Below are positions 33,859 through 42,153 of a stretch of DNA of 52,845 bases, in pieces (positions within the stretch are counted from its first letter, which is position 1; each line of letters opens with the position of its first letter). This DNA is from a bacterium (GTDB lineage: Bacteria > Pseudomonadota > Alphaproteobacteria > SP197), in assembly GCA_028821455.1 (NCBI GenBank), contig JAPPGE010000004.1, positions 67,144 to 119,988 of the forward strand. The letters are read 5' to 3'. The notes beneath the pieces were generated by a model. The model did no database searches, was not told the origin of the DNA, and saw only the letters and a list, made by a program, of their open reading frames with translations. The translations under genes were made by a program, and so were the position numbers.

Positions 33859-34755
33859 GTGAACATCAAGGTCATTCTCTCGGTCATCGGCCTCGCCGCT
33901 GTCCTGGTGGTCGGTTCCATGTCGGTGTTCACCGTCGCCGAATACGAGCAGGGAATCGTTGTCCAGTTCGGCGACCCCAAGCGGGTGGTGAGCGAGCCCG
34001 GTCTCAACTTCAAGCTCCCCTGGCAGGACGTCATCTACTACGAGAAGCGCATCATCCAGGTCGATGGAGAGCCCGAACAGGTGACCGCGTCGGACCAGAA
34101 GCGCCTGGTTGTCGACGCCTTTGCCCTCTACCGAATCACGGATCCGCTGAGGTTCAAGAACTCGGCGATCACCATCGACCGATTCGAAGGGTTCATGCTG
34201 AGAACGCTGACCGGCACGCTGCGCCAGCACATCGGTCGCGTGCCGCTGGTCGATGTCGTTTCCGGCGAGCGCGAGGCGTTGATGAGCGCCATCCAGAAGT
34301 CCCTGGTCAGGGAGACCGAGCAGTACGGCATCGAGGTGACGGACGTGCGCATCAAGCGCACCGACCTTCCCCAGGAAAACAGCCAGGCCATCTACCGGCG
34401 CATGCAGACCGAGCGCGAGCGCGAGGCAAGCGAGATCCGAGCCGAGGGCGAGGAGCAGTCATTGCGCATCCGCGCAGAGGCCGATCGGACCCGCACCGTG
34501 CTCTTGTCGGAAGCAAGGCGCGATTCCGAAATCCTGCGCGGTGAGGGAGACGGAGAAGTGGTGCGCATCTTTGCCGAAGCCTTCGGCCGGGATGTCGACT
34601 TCTTCACCTTCTATCGCACCATGCAGGCCTACCGCGAGGCGCTCAACGCCACGGACACCACGCTGGTGCTGTCTCCGGACGGAGACTTCCTGCGCTTCCT
34701 GACGAGTTTCGAGGGCCTCCAGATGAGCCCTCGTTCTGACACATTCGCCGAGTAA
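33859..34755 (+). CDS. hflC: FtsH protease regulator HflC
   Basis: Partner of HflK, 298 residues, GTG start. An N-terminal transmembrane helix (VILSVIGLAAVLVVGSMSVFTV) is followed by the SPFH domain (EYEQGIVVQFGDPKRVV), the YRRMQTEREREASEIRAEGEE helix and a C-terminal part ending LVLSPDGDFLRF as in other HflC proteins. Same operon as hflK, DUF2065 and degP. Confidence 0.95.
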   Translation: MNIKVILSVIGLAAVLVVGSMSVFTVAEYEQGIVVQFGDPKRVVSEPGLNFKLPWQDVIYYEKRIIQVDGEPEQVTASDQKRLVVDAFALYRITDPLRFKNSAITIDRFEGFMLRTLTGTLRQHIGRVPLVDVVSGEREALMSAIQKSLVRETEQYGIEVTDVRIKRTDLPQENSQAIYRRMQTEREREASEIRAEGEEQSLRIRAEADRTRTVLLSEARRDSEILRGEGDGEVVRIFAEAFGRDVDFFTFYRTMQAYREALNATDTTLVLSPDGDFLRFLTSFEGLQMSPRSDTFAE

Positions 34756-34784
34756 GTGGTGGAGTACCGCCTGACCGGGCGCCG

Positions 34785-34970
34785 ATGACAGATCTGGCCG
34801 TGGCGCTTGCCATTGCCATGTTTCTCGAAGGTGTCGCCTGGGCGCTGTTCCCGGGCGCCATGAAGAGGGCCATGGTGCATGTTCTGGCCCAGCCCCTCTC
34901 CACGGTGCGAACGGTCGGTCTGCTGGTAGCCCTGGCCGGCGTGACAGCCGTATGGTTGCTGCGCGGCTGA
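34785..34970 (+). CDS. DUF2065 (YjeT-like) small membrane protein
   Basis: Protein of 61 residues with two hydrophobic helices: AVALAIAMFLEGVAWALFPG and VRTVGLLVALAGVTAVWLL. This is the DUF2065 pattern, and its position between hflC and degP is conserved in many Proteobacteria. Function unknown; likely inner-membrane accessory of the HflKC/protease operon. Confidence 0.9.
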   Translation: MTDLAVALAIAMFLEGVAWALFPGAMKRAMVHVLAQPLSTVRTVGLLVALAGVTAVWLLRG

Positions 34971-34997
34971 ATGCGAAGTCGATACAGAGGTCGTGAC

Positions 34998-36470
34998 ATG
35001 TCGATGAACCGGACCGGTTTCTTCCCTGTTCTTGTTCTGACTTTCCTTCTCGCCGGGTTCTCCGGCAACGAGGGCCATGCGCACGGGAGTGGCGAAGGTC
35101 ATGCCGACCTGGCAGAGCGCCTGCTTCCCTCGGTGGTGTCGATCTTCACCGAAACCGAAGTCGCCGGAAGTGGCCGTTCAGGAACCAATCCCTATTCGGG
35201 AACGCCATTCGAGGAGTTCTTCGAGCGCTTCTTCAACCGGCAGAATCCTGACAGGGAGGACAGCGAGCCGCGTTCGGCCCCATGGGCCCTTGGATCCGGG
35301 TTCATCATCCACGAAGACGGCGACATCGTGACCAACGCCCATGTCATCGACAAGGCTTCGAAGATCCTCGTGCGCCTTGATGACGGAACCGAGTACGAAG
35401 CAGAAGTGGTGGCGACGGACTCCAAGACCGACATTGCCCTGCTCAGGGTCGAGGCAGACGGTGCGTTGCCGGCAGTGGCCTTTGGCGATTCGGACGTCGT
35501 GCGCATCGGCGATGTCGCCCTTGCCATCGGCAACCCCTTCGGATTCGGCAACTCCGTGACGGCCGGCGTCATCTCGGCGCGCCAGCGGGACATCAACGCA
35601 GGTCCCTATGATCAGTTCCTGCAGACGGACGCGCCCATCAACCGCGGCAATTCGGGCGGGCCTCTGTTCAATATCGACGGCGAGGTCATTGGCGTGAACA
35701 CGCTCATCTATTCGCCGTCGGGTGGCTCGGTGGGCATCGGCTTTGCCGTTCCTTCCAATGTGGTGGCGCACGTTGTCTATCAGCTCAAGGAGTTTGGCAG
35801 GACACGCCGCGGCTGGCTCGGCGTGCGCATCCAGCCGGTAACCCCGGAAATCGCCGAGGGCCTCGGTCTCCCCGATGCGAGCGGCGCACTCGTGGCGAGT
35901 GTCACGCCTGACAGCCCCGCTGAAGCCGCCGGGTTTCAGATCGGCGACACCATCGTCCGCTTCAACGGCATTCCGATTGACGACATGCGCGAGTTGCCGC
36001 GCGCCGTGGTGCGCACGGAAGTGGGCCTTGAGGTCGAGGTCGTCGTCATCCGCGACGGCGAAGAACACGCCATTGACGTGGTGCTCGGAGAACTCGAGGC
36101 CTACGAAGCCAGCCTCGCCGACGCTACGGACCAGTCAGGTGACAGCGTCGAAGGCGTCGAAGATGTCCAGGAGGAGGTTCTGCTCGGGATGGAGATCCGC
36201 CCGGTCAACGCTGAACTGGCCCGCGAGTTCGGGCTTGATGACGATGCTACGGGTCTCGTTGTCACTCGGGTCGAGCCAGGTGGTCCGGCGAACCGTGGCG
36301 GTGTGCAGGCCGGCGACATCCTGCTCCATGTCGGGCGCGAGGCCGTGGAGTCCGTTCAGCAGGTGAGGGACCTCCTCGAGGCGGCCAAGGGAAGAGATGC
36401 CCAGTCGGTGGTCGTCCTCATCGAACGCGAGGGCGATCCCAGATACCTGGCCCTGGAAATCGGTGATTGA
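34998..36470 (+). CDS. degP: Periplasmic Do/DegP-type serine endoprotease
   Basis: Protease of 490 residues for misfolded envelope proteins. A signal peptide (MSMNRTGFFPVLVLTFLLAGF) leads to the trypsin-like domain with catalytic His115 (TNAHV), Asp145 (SKTDIALL) and Ser219 (RGNSGGPL); two PDZ domains follow (about 285-375 and 395-485). The ATG at 34998 has AGAGG 7 bases upstream and gives a clean signal peptide; an ATG at 34971 abuts the DUF2065 stop but would add a charged leader. DegP and DegQ cannot be separated by eye. Confidence 0.93.
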   Translation: MSMNRTGFFPVLVLTFLLAGFSGNEGHAHGSGEGHADLAERLLPSVVSIFTETEVAGSGRSGTNPYSGTPFEEFFERFFNRQNPDREDSEPRSAPWALGSGFIIHEDGDIVTNAHVIDKASKILVRLDDGTEYEAEVVATDSKTDIALLRVEADGALPAVAFGDSDVVRIGDVALAIGNPFGFGNSVTAGVISARQRDINAGPYDQFLQTDAPINRGNSGGPLFNIDGEVIGVNTLIYSPSGGSVGIGFAVPSNVVAHVVYQLKEFGRTRRGWLGVRIQPVTPEIAEGLGLPDASGALVASVTPDSPAEAAGFQIGDTIVRFNGIPIDDMRELPRAVVRTEVGLEVEVVVIRDGEEHAIDVVLGELEAYEASLADATDQSGDSVEGVEDVQEEVLLGMEIRPVNAELAREFGLDDDATGLVVTRVEPGGPANRGGVQAGDILLHVGREAVESVQQVRDLLEAAKGRDAQSVVVLIEREGDPRYLALEIGD

Positions 36471-36503
36471 CGTCCCTTCTGCGCTGACTGTGCGGGAAAG
36501 GGA

Positions 36504-37457
36504 GTGGATACCGGCCCGGTCATCCTCATAGGCGGGCCGACGGCGTCGGGCAAGTCTCGGCTTGCCATGCGCCTTGCCGAAGAGGTGGGTGGCGTCATCG
36601 TCAACGCCGACAGCATGCAGGTCTATGCCGACCTCGCTATACTGACGGCCCGGCCGACTCCTGAGGACGAGGCGCGCTGCCGGCATCGCCTCTTCGGTTT
36701 TCTCGATGCCGCCACACCCTGTTCGGCCGGGCTGTGGCACCGTCGCGCGCACGGCATCTGCCGGGAGATTTCCTCGTCCGGTCGGGTGCCGATCATTGTC
36801 GGCGGGACCGGTCTTTATCTCCGGACGTTCCGCGAGGGACTGGCGCCGATCCCGGACATTCCCGGGGACGTCCGCGACAGAATCCGCCAACGTCTGGCGA
36901 GAGAGGGACCTGAGGCGCTTCACGCCGATCTTGGCCGGATCGATCCCTCCCTGGCGGCGGTTCTTTCGCCCGCAGACAGCCAGCGCATCGCCCGGACCCA
37001 CGAGGTCTACGAGGCAACGGGAACGCGGCTCTCGGAATGGATGACTCGATCCCGCGAAGGAGGATGGGAGGGAACACTGTGGCAGATCAGCCTGCTTCCG
37101 GACCGATCGCTCCTCTTCGAGCGCACGGTTGCCCGCTTTGACCGGATGATGGCGGCAGGCGCCCTCGAAGAAGCCGCGGCCTTTGCAGCACGCCGTCTCG
37201 ATCCATCCCTGCCGGCCACGCGCTGCGTCGGACTTGCCAGTCTCACGGCCCATCTTGCCGGACGCCTCACTCTCGAAGAGGCGTGTGACGAGGCGAAGCG
37301 GGCAACGCGGCGCTACGCCCGCAGGCAGTTCACCTGGTTCCGCCATCAATCCGGGGACGCATCGCTCTTCTGTGGCTTCGGCGACGACGAAGGCGCCGGC
37401 GACATCATCGCCAGGGCCCGGTGCTACCTGTCAGCCTCGTCCACCCATGGACCGTGA
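36504..37457 (+). CDS. miaA: tRNA dimethylallyltransferase MiaA
   Basis: Adds the isopentenyl group to A37 of tRNAs reading UNN codons. Length 317 residues, GTG start with GGGAAAGGGAG upstream. The P-loop GGPTASGKSRLA, NADSMQVYADL, GGTGLYLRTFREGLAPIP and the C-terminal QFTWFRHQ are all family marks. In many Alphaproteobacteria miaA is followed directly by ilvI; here 4.7 kb of accessory DNA separates them. Confidence 0.95.
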   Translation: MDTGPVILIGGPTASGKSRLAMRLAEEVGGVIVNADSMQVYADLAILTARPTPEDEARCRHRLFGFLDAATPCSAGLWHRRAHGICREISSSGRVPIIVGGTGLYLRTFREGLAPIPDIPGDVRDRIRQRLAREGPEALHADLGRIDPSLAAVLSPADSQRIARTHEVYEATGTRLSEWMTRSREGGWEGTLWQISLLPDRSLLFERTVARFDRMMAAGALEEAAAFAARRLDPSLPATRCVGLASLTAHLAGRLTLEEACDEAKRATRRYARRQFTWFRHQSGDASLFCGFGDDEGAGDIIARARCYLSASSTHGP

Positions 37458-37502
37458 TCGCAATTCCGGAACGAGCATCCTGGCGGATCAGCAAACGAAC
37501 GC

Positions 37503-37999
37503 ATGATGCAAACCACATTCAGGCGGAAAACACCCGATACAATGCTCCATCCCCGATCATTGAATGCGGTTTATCCCGATGGTCATCGTCGGGGTGGACA
37601 GAAGCCGAAGGCAGTCATTCTGTCCTTTGCAGGAATTCCATTTCAACGATCCTTGGCTGATAACTTGCAAGAACTGGAATTGAAGCGTGAGCTTGCCGGC
37701 GCCGCACACATCGAAGGTGCCGACTTCACCAAGCGCGAGTTCGAAAAGGCAGTTACGGCCGATAGTTCCCATGAACAATTCGGCTGGTCGCAACGGAGCC
37801 TGGCGATCTCGTCAAGTGGCTCATGGGCCATCCGTTCACCCTCTGGGACATGGACAAGAACAGCATCGAGCAAGCAGCCGAAAAGGCCGCGGATTGGTCA
37901 TGAGCAGAGCGCAACCTGCTGAGAGTTGCCTACGATGGCAGCGGGAATGAGATTGTCGTCATGTTCCCGCCCAAATGCCTGATGGCGAGGCGACGTAAC
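37503..37999 (+). pseudogene. Decayed gene of unknown family
   Basis: Protein-like stretches run in successive frames: AVILSFAGIPFQRSLADN through FTKREFEKAVTADSSHEQFGW, then in another frame DLVKWLMGHPFTLWDMDKN to AEKAADWS, a stop, then NLLRVAYDGSGNEIVVMFPPK. Frame changes near 37,795 and 37,970 and an internal stop near 37,900 suggest a degraded gene. Base composition is more A/T-rich than the genes around it, in keeping with acquired DNA. I do not recognise the family. Confidence 0.35.
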
Positions 38000-38261
38000 C
38001 GGTCATTCCAGGACGGCCTTGAGGGGTTTGCCGAGCCGATCAACCTGTCGAGACAACGACGATGACGGGCGCGAAGCGAGACCTGTCCGCAGGCGGGCGC
38101 CGCACGTTACGCCTGATCGCCGAGGTGCAGGACCAGCAGGCCGACGAAGGGCCGAACCTCCGGTAAGGGTTCCAGAGGCGGCGGGCCGCCGTGAAGGCGC
38201 TCGTGATCAGCCAACTGCCGCTATGGTTGGTCCGCTGGAACCGGGAGTAGGGGTAGTCACC
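38000..38261. other. Scrambled accessory DNA
   Basis: Between decayed segments. A 34-residue open stretch at 38062-38166 and a minus-strand frame are present without recognisable family or start signal. I see nothing I can name. Confidence 0.25.
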
Positions 38262-38393
38262 GTGAGCGAAGAGCGCAGGATCGACATACCCGGTCCGCAC
38301 CAAATGCCGGGCGGAGGATGGTCGACTGACATCGACAAGAAAACAGGGCAGATGCGCGTGGTGGAATTCGATACCAGGGAAGAGGCGTCCTAA
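38262..38393 (+). CDS. Possible small hypothetical protein
   Basis: GTG-initiated frame of 43 residues, with IDIPGPHQMPGGGWSTDIDK and then QMRVVEFDTREEAS. The composition is acidic and protein-like, unlike the Arg-rich shadows around it, but the upstream sequence has no good ribosome binding site and I recognise no family. It may be a fragment of a larger gene; it ends where the IS3 transposase tail begins. Confidence 0.3.
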   Translation: MSEERRIDIPGPHQMPGGGWSTDIDKKTGQMRVVEFDTREEAS

Positions 38394-38551
38394 TCGAATT
38401 CTGGCGGCGTTGCTACAACACTGTACGACCGCACGGCAGCCTCGAATACCGACCGCCGGCCCCGGGAAGGGTTGTCTTGCCGAGCTGGCCGCCTGGCTCC
38501 GCTGCGTCCCGCCGAACGGCCAGCTTGGCGGAGCAATCGTCAATGTGCTAG
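38393..38551 (+). pseudogene. IS3-family transposase fragment (C-terminal tail)
   Basis: The frame IEFWRRCYNTVRPHGSLEYRPPAPG is the well-known end of IS3-family orfB integrases (YN..RPH.sLgyrpP). Only about 25 recognisable residues remain, followed by 27 unrelated codons to a stop at 38549-38551. The catalytic DDE core is absent, so it is inert, but it marks a past insertion between miaA and ilvI. Confidence 0.65.
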
Positions 38552-38606
38552 CGTACCAACCGGACCAGTCGCCGGGGCAGGTGACCAGGAAACGGAGACG
38601 CTTGTA

Positions 38607-41084
38607 ATGCGCCTGTGGAGCAGACTTGTCCTCATTTCTCTAGTTGCTCTGACTGCCGCCACCGTCAACGCCGGCTCCTTCGCGCCCGTTCCGCGGGTCG
38701 TCGTCACGCTGGAGCGCGACTTTCTCGAGGGGTCCGGCTCACAGAACCTTCAGGAGCTTCTGGACACCGGGATCATCCGCTATCTGCTGACGGGCGGGCA
38801 GTCACTGCTCGTGCTGGTGAACGGCACGCCCTACTCCTCGACGGCAGGCGACCTCGACGCGCTACCGCTCGCCGCCATCGAGCGCATCGAGTTGCTGGGC
38901 GGCGAGAGCCTTGGCACGTTTGGCGGCAGTACCGTTCGCAATGCCCTCAATGTCGTGCTCAGGCAGGATTTGAACGGCGTGGCGGCGCGCGCGCTCGCGC
39001 GACAGCCGAGCCGCAAGGGCGGCGGTGGTCGGCAGGGCAACGTCTCGTGGGGCGGAAAAGTCGGCAAGGGGCACCTGAGCGTGACGGCGGACACCTTCAG
39101 CCGCCAGCATATCGCTTCCGCCGACCGGGGTTACAGCCGCGGGACATGGACGCCGGGCGGCTCGTTTGCCGACGCATCGAACATCAGCAGGGGCGGCAAC
39201 ACCGTGTTCATCGTGAAACGCGCCGCTGACAAGTCCATTACCGGTTTTCGATCTGTCGCGCTGGGCGATTGCGATCCGGCGGACGGCTATACCGGCCCAC
39301 TGTCCGGCCCGCCCGGCCTGCCCGTGCCCGACACAGACCTGGGCTGCGGCTTCGACTACAGCAGCATCATGTGGGAGACGATCGAGGTCGATCAGCAGAA
39401 TCTTCTTCTGAACGCCAGGCACCCGCTCGGCGACAGTGCGGAGATCGGTGTCGTGGCGAACCTTTCCCAGTTCGACACGGACTTTCTTTACGCACCGTCC
39501 GTGGGAACGTTCAGATTCGTTCCCGACGCGGGCCTGCTCGCGGCCATCAACCAGGACGCCGGCGAGACCGTCGCCGATGGCAATGACCTCTTCTACGCCA
39601 GTCACCGCTTCGTGGGCCACGGCAACCGGAACTGGCAGACGGAAAGCGAAGCCTACGACATCGCGGTAGGCGTCGAGGGCCGGCTTAACTCATGGCTCGG
39701 CTACGACACCGAGTTGAGCCTCTTCCGGCAGGATGCGACCGTAAGGGGCAATACCTTTGTTCACGAAGGCAAGATGGCGGCGGAGATTCTGGCGGGCCGC
39801 TACGACCTCAGGAGTCCGTTTTCCCAGGACGAGGCGCACCGGCAGGCGATTCTGGACACCAGCTTGCGCCACGAAACCGACGCCGGCGCCGAGTCCCAAA
39901 GGCTTCGCGCGGCGCTGGAGGGATCGGGCTTTCCGATCGGCTGGCGAAAGGCGGCATGGACCGTGGGCGTCGAGATGGACCGGGTGGAAGCGCATACATT
40001 CCTTCGGTTTGTCGATCGTGAAGGCGCGGCGTACGACGTTTCGGAGGTTCTGGGCTCAGGAGGCGTGAGCTACGCCGGGAGGCGCGAAGTTCTGGGTGCG
40101 TTCGCCGAAGCGCTCCTGCCGGTGGCGGAGCGGTTCGACCTGCGGTTCGCGGGCCGCGCGGACGAGTACGACGACGTGGGCACATTGCGCTCCTTGCGCG
40201 CCGGGGCCGAGTACCGGCCCGTCGAGGTGCTGACCGTACGGGGTTCCTGGAGCGAAGGGCAGCTTGCTCCAGGGTTTGCCACGCTCTACGGCACCGCGCT
40301 CCAGAGCTATCCCTATGTCGAGTGCGACCCCGGACCCGGCCCGGCGCCCCGCACATGCTCCGGGGCGAACGAACTCCAGGTCCAGCGCAATACGGAAGGG
40401 AACGCCGATCTGGATCCGGCGACCGCCGAGCGGCTTGCCGTGGAGGCCGCGTTCAAGAAAGCGCCCTACCGATTCAGCGTGGAGTTGTTTCGGGAGTCGC
40501 TTAGCGAGGCACCGGGAAACCAAACCGCCGATTGGGCGCTTCGCAACCTGCCGGAGTGCGCCGAGGGCGTGATGTCCGGTTGCGTCCGGTGGGCCGGCGC
40601 CGCCGTGATCCACGACAGGTTCGCCAATGTCGTCAATGCGAAGACCGAGGGCATCATGGCTCGGTTTGGCGCAAGCTTCGAAACGTCCTGGGGCGGGTAT
40701 GGCGCTTACGGGACGTGGCGGCGGGAGACGGACACCGAACTTACCGTCGACGGCGTCCCGACGCGCGTCGTGCGTCCGAAGGACATGATGCGCGCCAGGC
40801 TTTCGGCGTGGCGCGGTGACGCGCGCGTCGTCTGGACGGTGAGTCACCGCTCGGGCTTCACGAACCAGCAAGGCACGGGCCGCTTCAGTTCCTGGACCGG
40901 CCATGATTTGAGGGTGGACTGGACGAACCCGGTGGGGCTTGACGGGGTCAGGATCACGGGCGGCATCTTCAACCTGACCGACGAGGGTTACACGGTCGAC
41001 ACCGCGAACCCGGCGAGCGTGGACGGCCCCACCGCAGCTGGATGGGGGCGGACGTTCTTCCTGGCGCTTGGCGCGGAGTTCTGA
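38607..41084 (+). CDS. TonB-dependent outer-membrane receptor
   Basis: Outer-membrane receptor of 825 residues. The signal peptide (RLWSRLVLISLVALTAATVNAG) is followed by a plug domain, recognisable by LLVLVNGTPYSSTAGDLDALPLAAIERIELLGG and the FGGSTVRNALNVVLR strand, and a beta-barrel ending in FFLALGAEF with a terminal Phe. The plug is short at its N-terminus and an obvious TonB box is not visible. No ExbBD, TonB or ABC partner lies nearby, so the ligand is unknown. It sits among transposon scars, indicating acquisition. ATG 38607 has GGAG about 10 bases upstream. Confidence 0.85.
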   Translation: MRLWSRLVLISLVALTAATVNAGSFAPVPRVVVTLERDFLEGSGSQNLQELLDTGIIRYLLTGGQSLLVLVNGTPYSSTAGDLDALPLAAIERIELLGGESLGTFGGSTVRNALNVVLRQDLNGVAARALARQPSRKGGGGRQGNVSWGGKVGKGHLSVTADTFSRQHIASADRGYSRGTWTPGGSFADASNISRGGNTVFIVKRAADKSITGFRSVALGDCDPADGYTGPLSGPPGLPVPDTDLGCGFDYSSIMWETIEVDQQNLLLNARHPLGDSAEIGVVANLSQFDTDFLYAPSVGTFRFVPDAGLLAAINQDAGETVADGNDLFYASHRFVGHGNRNWQTESEAYDIAVGVEGRLNSWLGYDTELSLFRQDATVRGNTFVHEGKMAAEILAGRYDLRSPFSQDEAHRQAILDTSLRHETDAGAESQRLRAALEGSGFPIGWRKAAWTVGVEMDRVEAHTFLRFVDREGAAYDVSEVLGSGGVSYAGRREVLGAFAEALLPVAERFDLRFAGRADEYDDVGTLRSLRAGAEYRPVEVLTVRGSWSEGQLAPGFATLYGTALQSYPYVECDPGPGPAPRTCSGANELQVQRNTEGNADLDPATAERLAVEAAFKKAPYRFSVELFRESLSEAPGNQTADWALRNLPECAEGVMSGCVRWAGAAVIHDRFANVVNAKTEGIMARFGASFETSWGGYGAYGTWRRETDTELTVDGVPTRVVRPKDMMRARLSAWRGDARVVWTVSHRSGFTNQQGTGRFSSWTGHDLRVDWTNPVGLDGVRITGGIFNLTDEGYTVDTANPASVDGPTAAGWGRTFFLALGAEF

Positions 41085-41135
41085 GCGCGGGATGGACGCT
41101 GGATCCGATCCTGAAGTTCTGATGAATTCCTTCTG

Positions 41136-41758
41136 TCATTCGGCGGTTTCGAGCGTGCGCAGATAAAGACGCTTTATGGTTGCGAGGATGTCGTCGGCGG
41201 ACGTGGTCCAACGGAAGGGTCGCGGGTTGACGTTGACCGTGTCGGTGTAATCGCGGATGGGCCGTTCGAGTTGCCGGGTCAATCGACGGGCTCCGCGCCT
41301 GAGCTGTTTCTCGGCCAAGAGCGCGAAGAAGAAGCGCTCGACCTGGTTGAGCCAGGAGGCGCTGGTCGGCGTGAAGTGGACATGCCAGCGCTGATGTCGG
41401 GCCAGCCAACGCTGGACAGCGGCCGTCTTGTGGGTTGCGAAGTTGTCCATCACCGGATGGACATCGCGAGCGTCGGGAACCCGCACTTCGAGGGTACGCA
41501 GGAAGTTGAGGAACTCCCGGCTGCGGTGGCATGCAAAACACTGTCCGATGATCTCGCCGGTCGCGATGTTCAGGGCCGCGAACAGCGTGGTGGTGCCGTG
41601 GCGCGTGCCATCGTGGGTGCGCCGCTCGATCTGGCCCGGCCGCACATGGGCAGCAGCGGCTGGGAGCGATCCAGCGCCTGACTCTGGTTCGCATGCTCAC
41701 TCTCATCGACGCATAGCACCAGCCGGTTGAGAAATGGCGCGTGCTGGACGAAGCGCAT
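41136..41758 (-). mobile_element. IS630-family transposase remnant, 5'-truncated and frameshifted
   Basis: On the minus strand the DDE domain of an IS630 transposase is readable: RLVLCVDES... and ALDRSQPLLPM in one frame, then RPGQIERRTHDGTRHGTTTLFAALN, HPVMDNFATHKTAAVQRWL and PTSASWLNQVERFF in another. An extra CA dinucleotide at about 41643-41646 (plus strand) breaks the frame between PLLPM and RPGQ. The N-terminal HTH part is missing, cut near 41,740. The element cannot encode an active protein without frameshifting; some IS630 elements use programmed frameshifts, but the truncation makes that moot. Confidence 0.85.
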
Positions 41759-41887
41759 CGCAGAAGGAACCTTGCCGAGTACGAAGGGGCGATTGAAGTC
41801 AATGAAGCCTTGGTAGCGGCGGTGATTCGGGTGACCGAGGAACTGGCATCACGGACCGAGGCGGCAGGTGACGGCTCGGCGATGTAG
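41741..41887 (+). pseudogene. Truncated gene tail next to the IS630 remnant (HEPN-like?)
   Basis: The plus-strand frame LDEAHRRRNLAEYEGAIEVNEALV to a stop at 41885-41887 is 48 residues of clearly protein-like, helical sequence without a start. AHRRRNLAEYEG is like the C-terminal helix of small HEPN/nucleotidyltransferase-partner proteins, but I am not sure. It begins exactly where the IS630 remnant loses similarity, so the insertion or a deletion from it probably cut this gene. Confidence 0.4.
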
Positions 41888-42032
41888 AACCTGGGATTCG
41901 GCTGAGTCGGTGCCGTCTTTCCTGTGAGTGGGGGAACGGCTGTGGGGCCAGTGTTGTTGGCGAGGTGGTCTGGACCATCCGCGTCCGGAGCCCGCTTGAG
42001 GACCCCAGGGCCTGGCCGGAGGCGGTTTTCCA

Positions 42033-42061
42033 TTGACCGCGGACGGTCATCCGCATAGGTT
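42033..42061 (+). promoter_or_regulatory. Candidate sigma-70 promoter for ilvI-ilvH-ilvC
   Basis: TTGACC at 42033-42038 (five of six consensus bases), 17-base spacer, TAGGTT at 42056-42061 (weak -10), about 95 bases upstream of the ilvI start. Confidence 0.4.
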
Positions 42062-42119
42062 CCGGCACTTGCGACGCGGCGCCGGACGCGCGCGGGGACT
42101 TCCGTCAAGAGACATGTCA

Positions 42120-42132
42120 GCGCCGTTGGCGC
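42120..42132 (+). promoter_or_regulatory. Small hairpin before the ilvI ribosome binding site
   Basis: GCGCC-GTT-GGCGC is a perfect 5-base stem ending 7 bases before GGAGAG (42140-42145), the ilvI Shine-Dalgarno site. It may be a leader structure or chance in GC-rich DNA. Confidence 0.25.
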
Positions 42133-42153
42133 CTGTTGCGGAGAGATACACTC

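Larger units (their letters stand above)
41888..42153. other. Upstream region of the ilv operon
   Basis: About 265 bases between the transposon scar and ilvI. Besides the promoter and hairpin listed separately, it has the inverted repeat CCAGG-G-CCTGG at 42005-42015. I see no leader peptide rich in Ile/Val/Leu codons, so classical attenuation is not supported. Confidence 0.4.

Noticed and set aside
31606..34230. Single minus-strand open frame of 874 codons running through mrp and antisense to hflK and hflC
   Set aside because: Only the part from 32,676 down is Mrp. The upstream 500 codons are antisense to two clear genes, and their His/Asp/Arg-rich translation matches nothing; it is open by chance in GC-rich DNA.
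36481..42153. Idea that the miaA-ilvI insertion is a prophage or integrative element with attachment sites
   Set aside because: No integrase, phage gene, tRNA or flanking direct repeat is visible; transposon scars explain it better.
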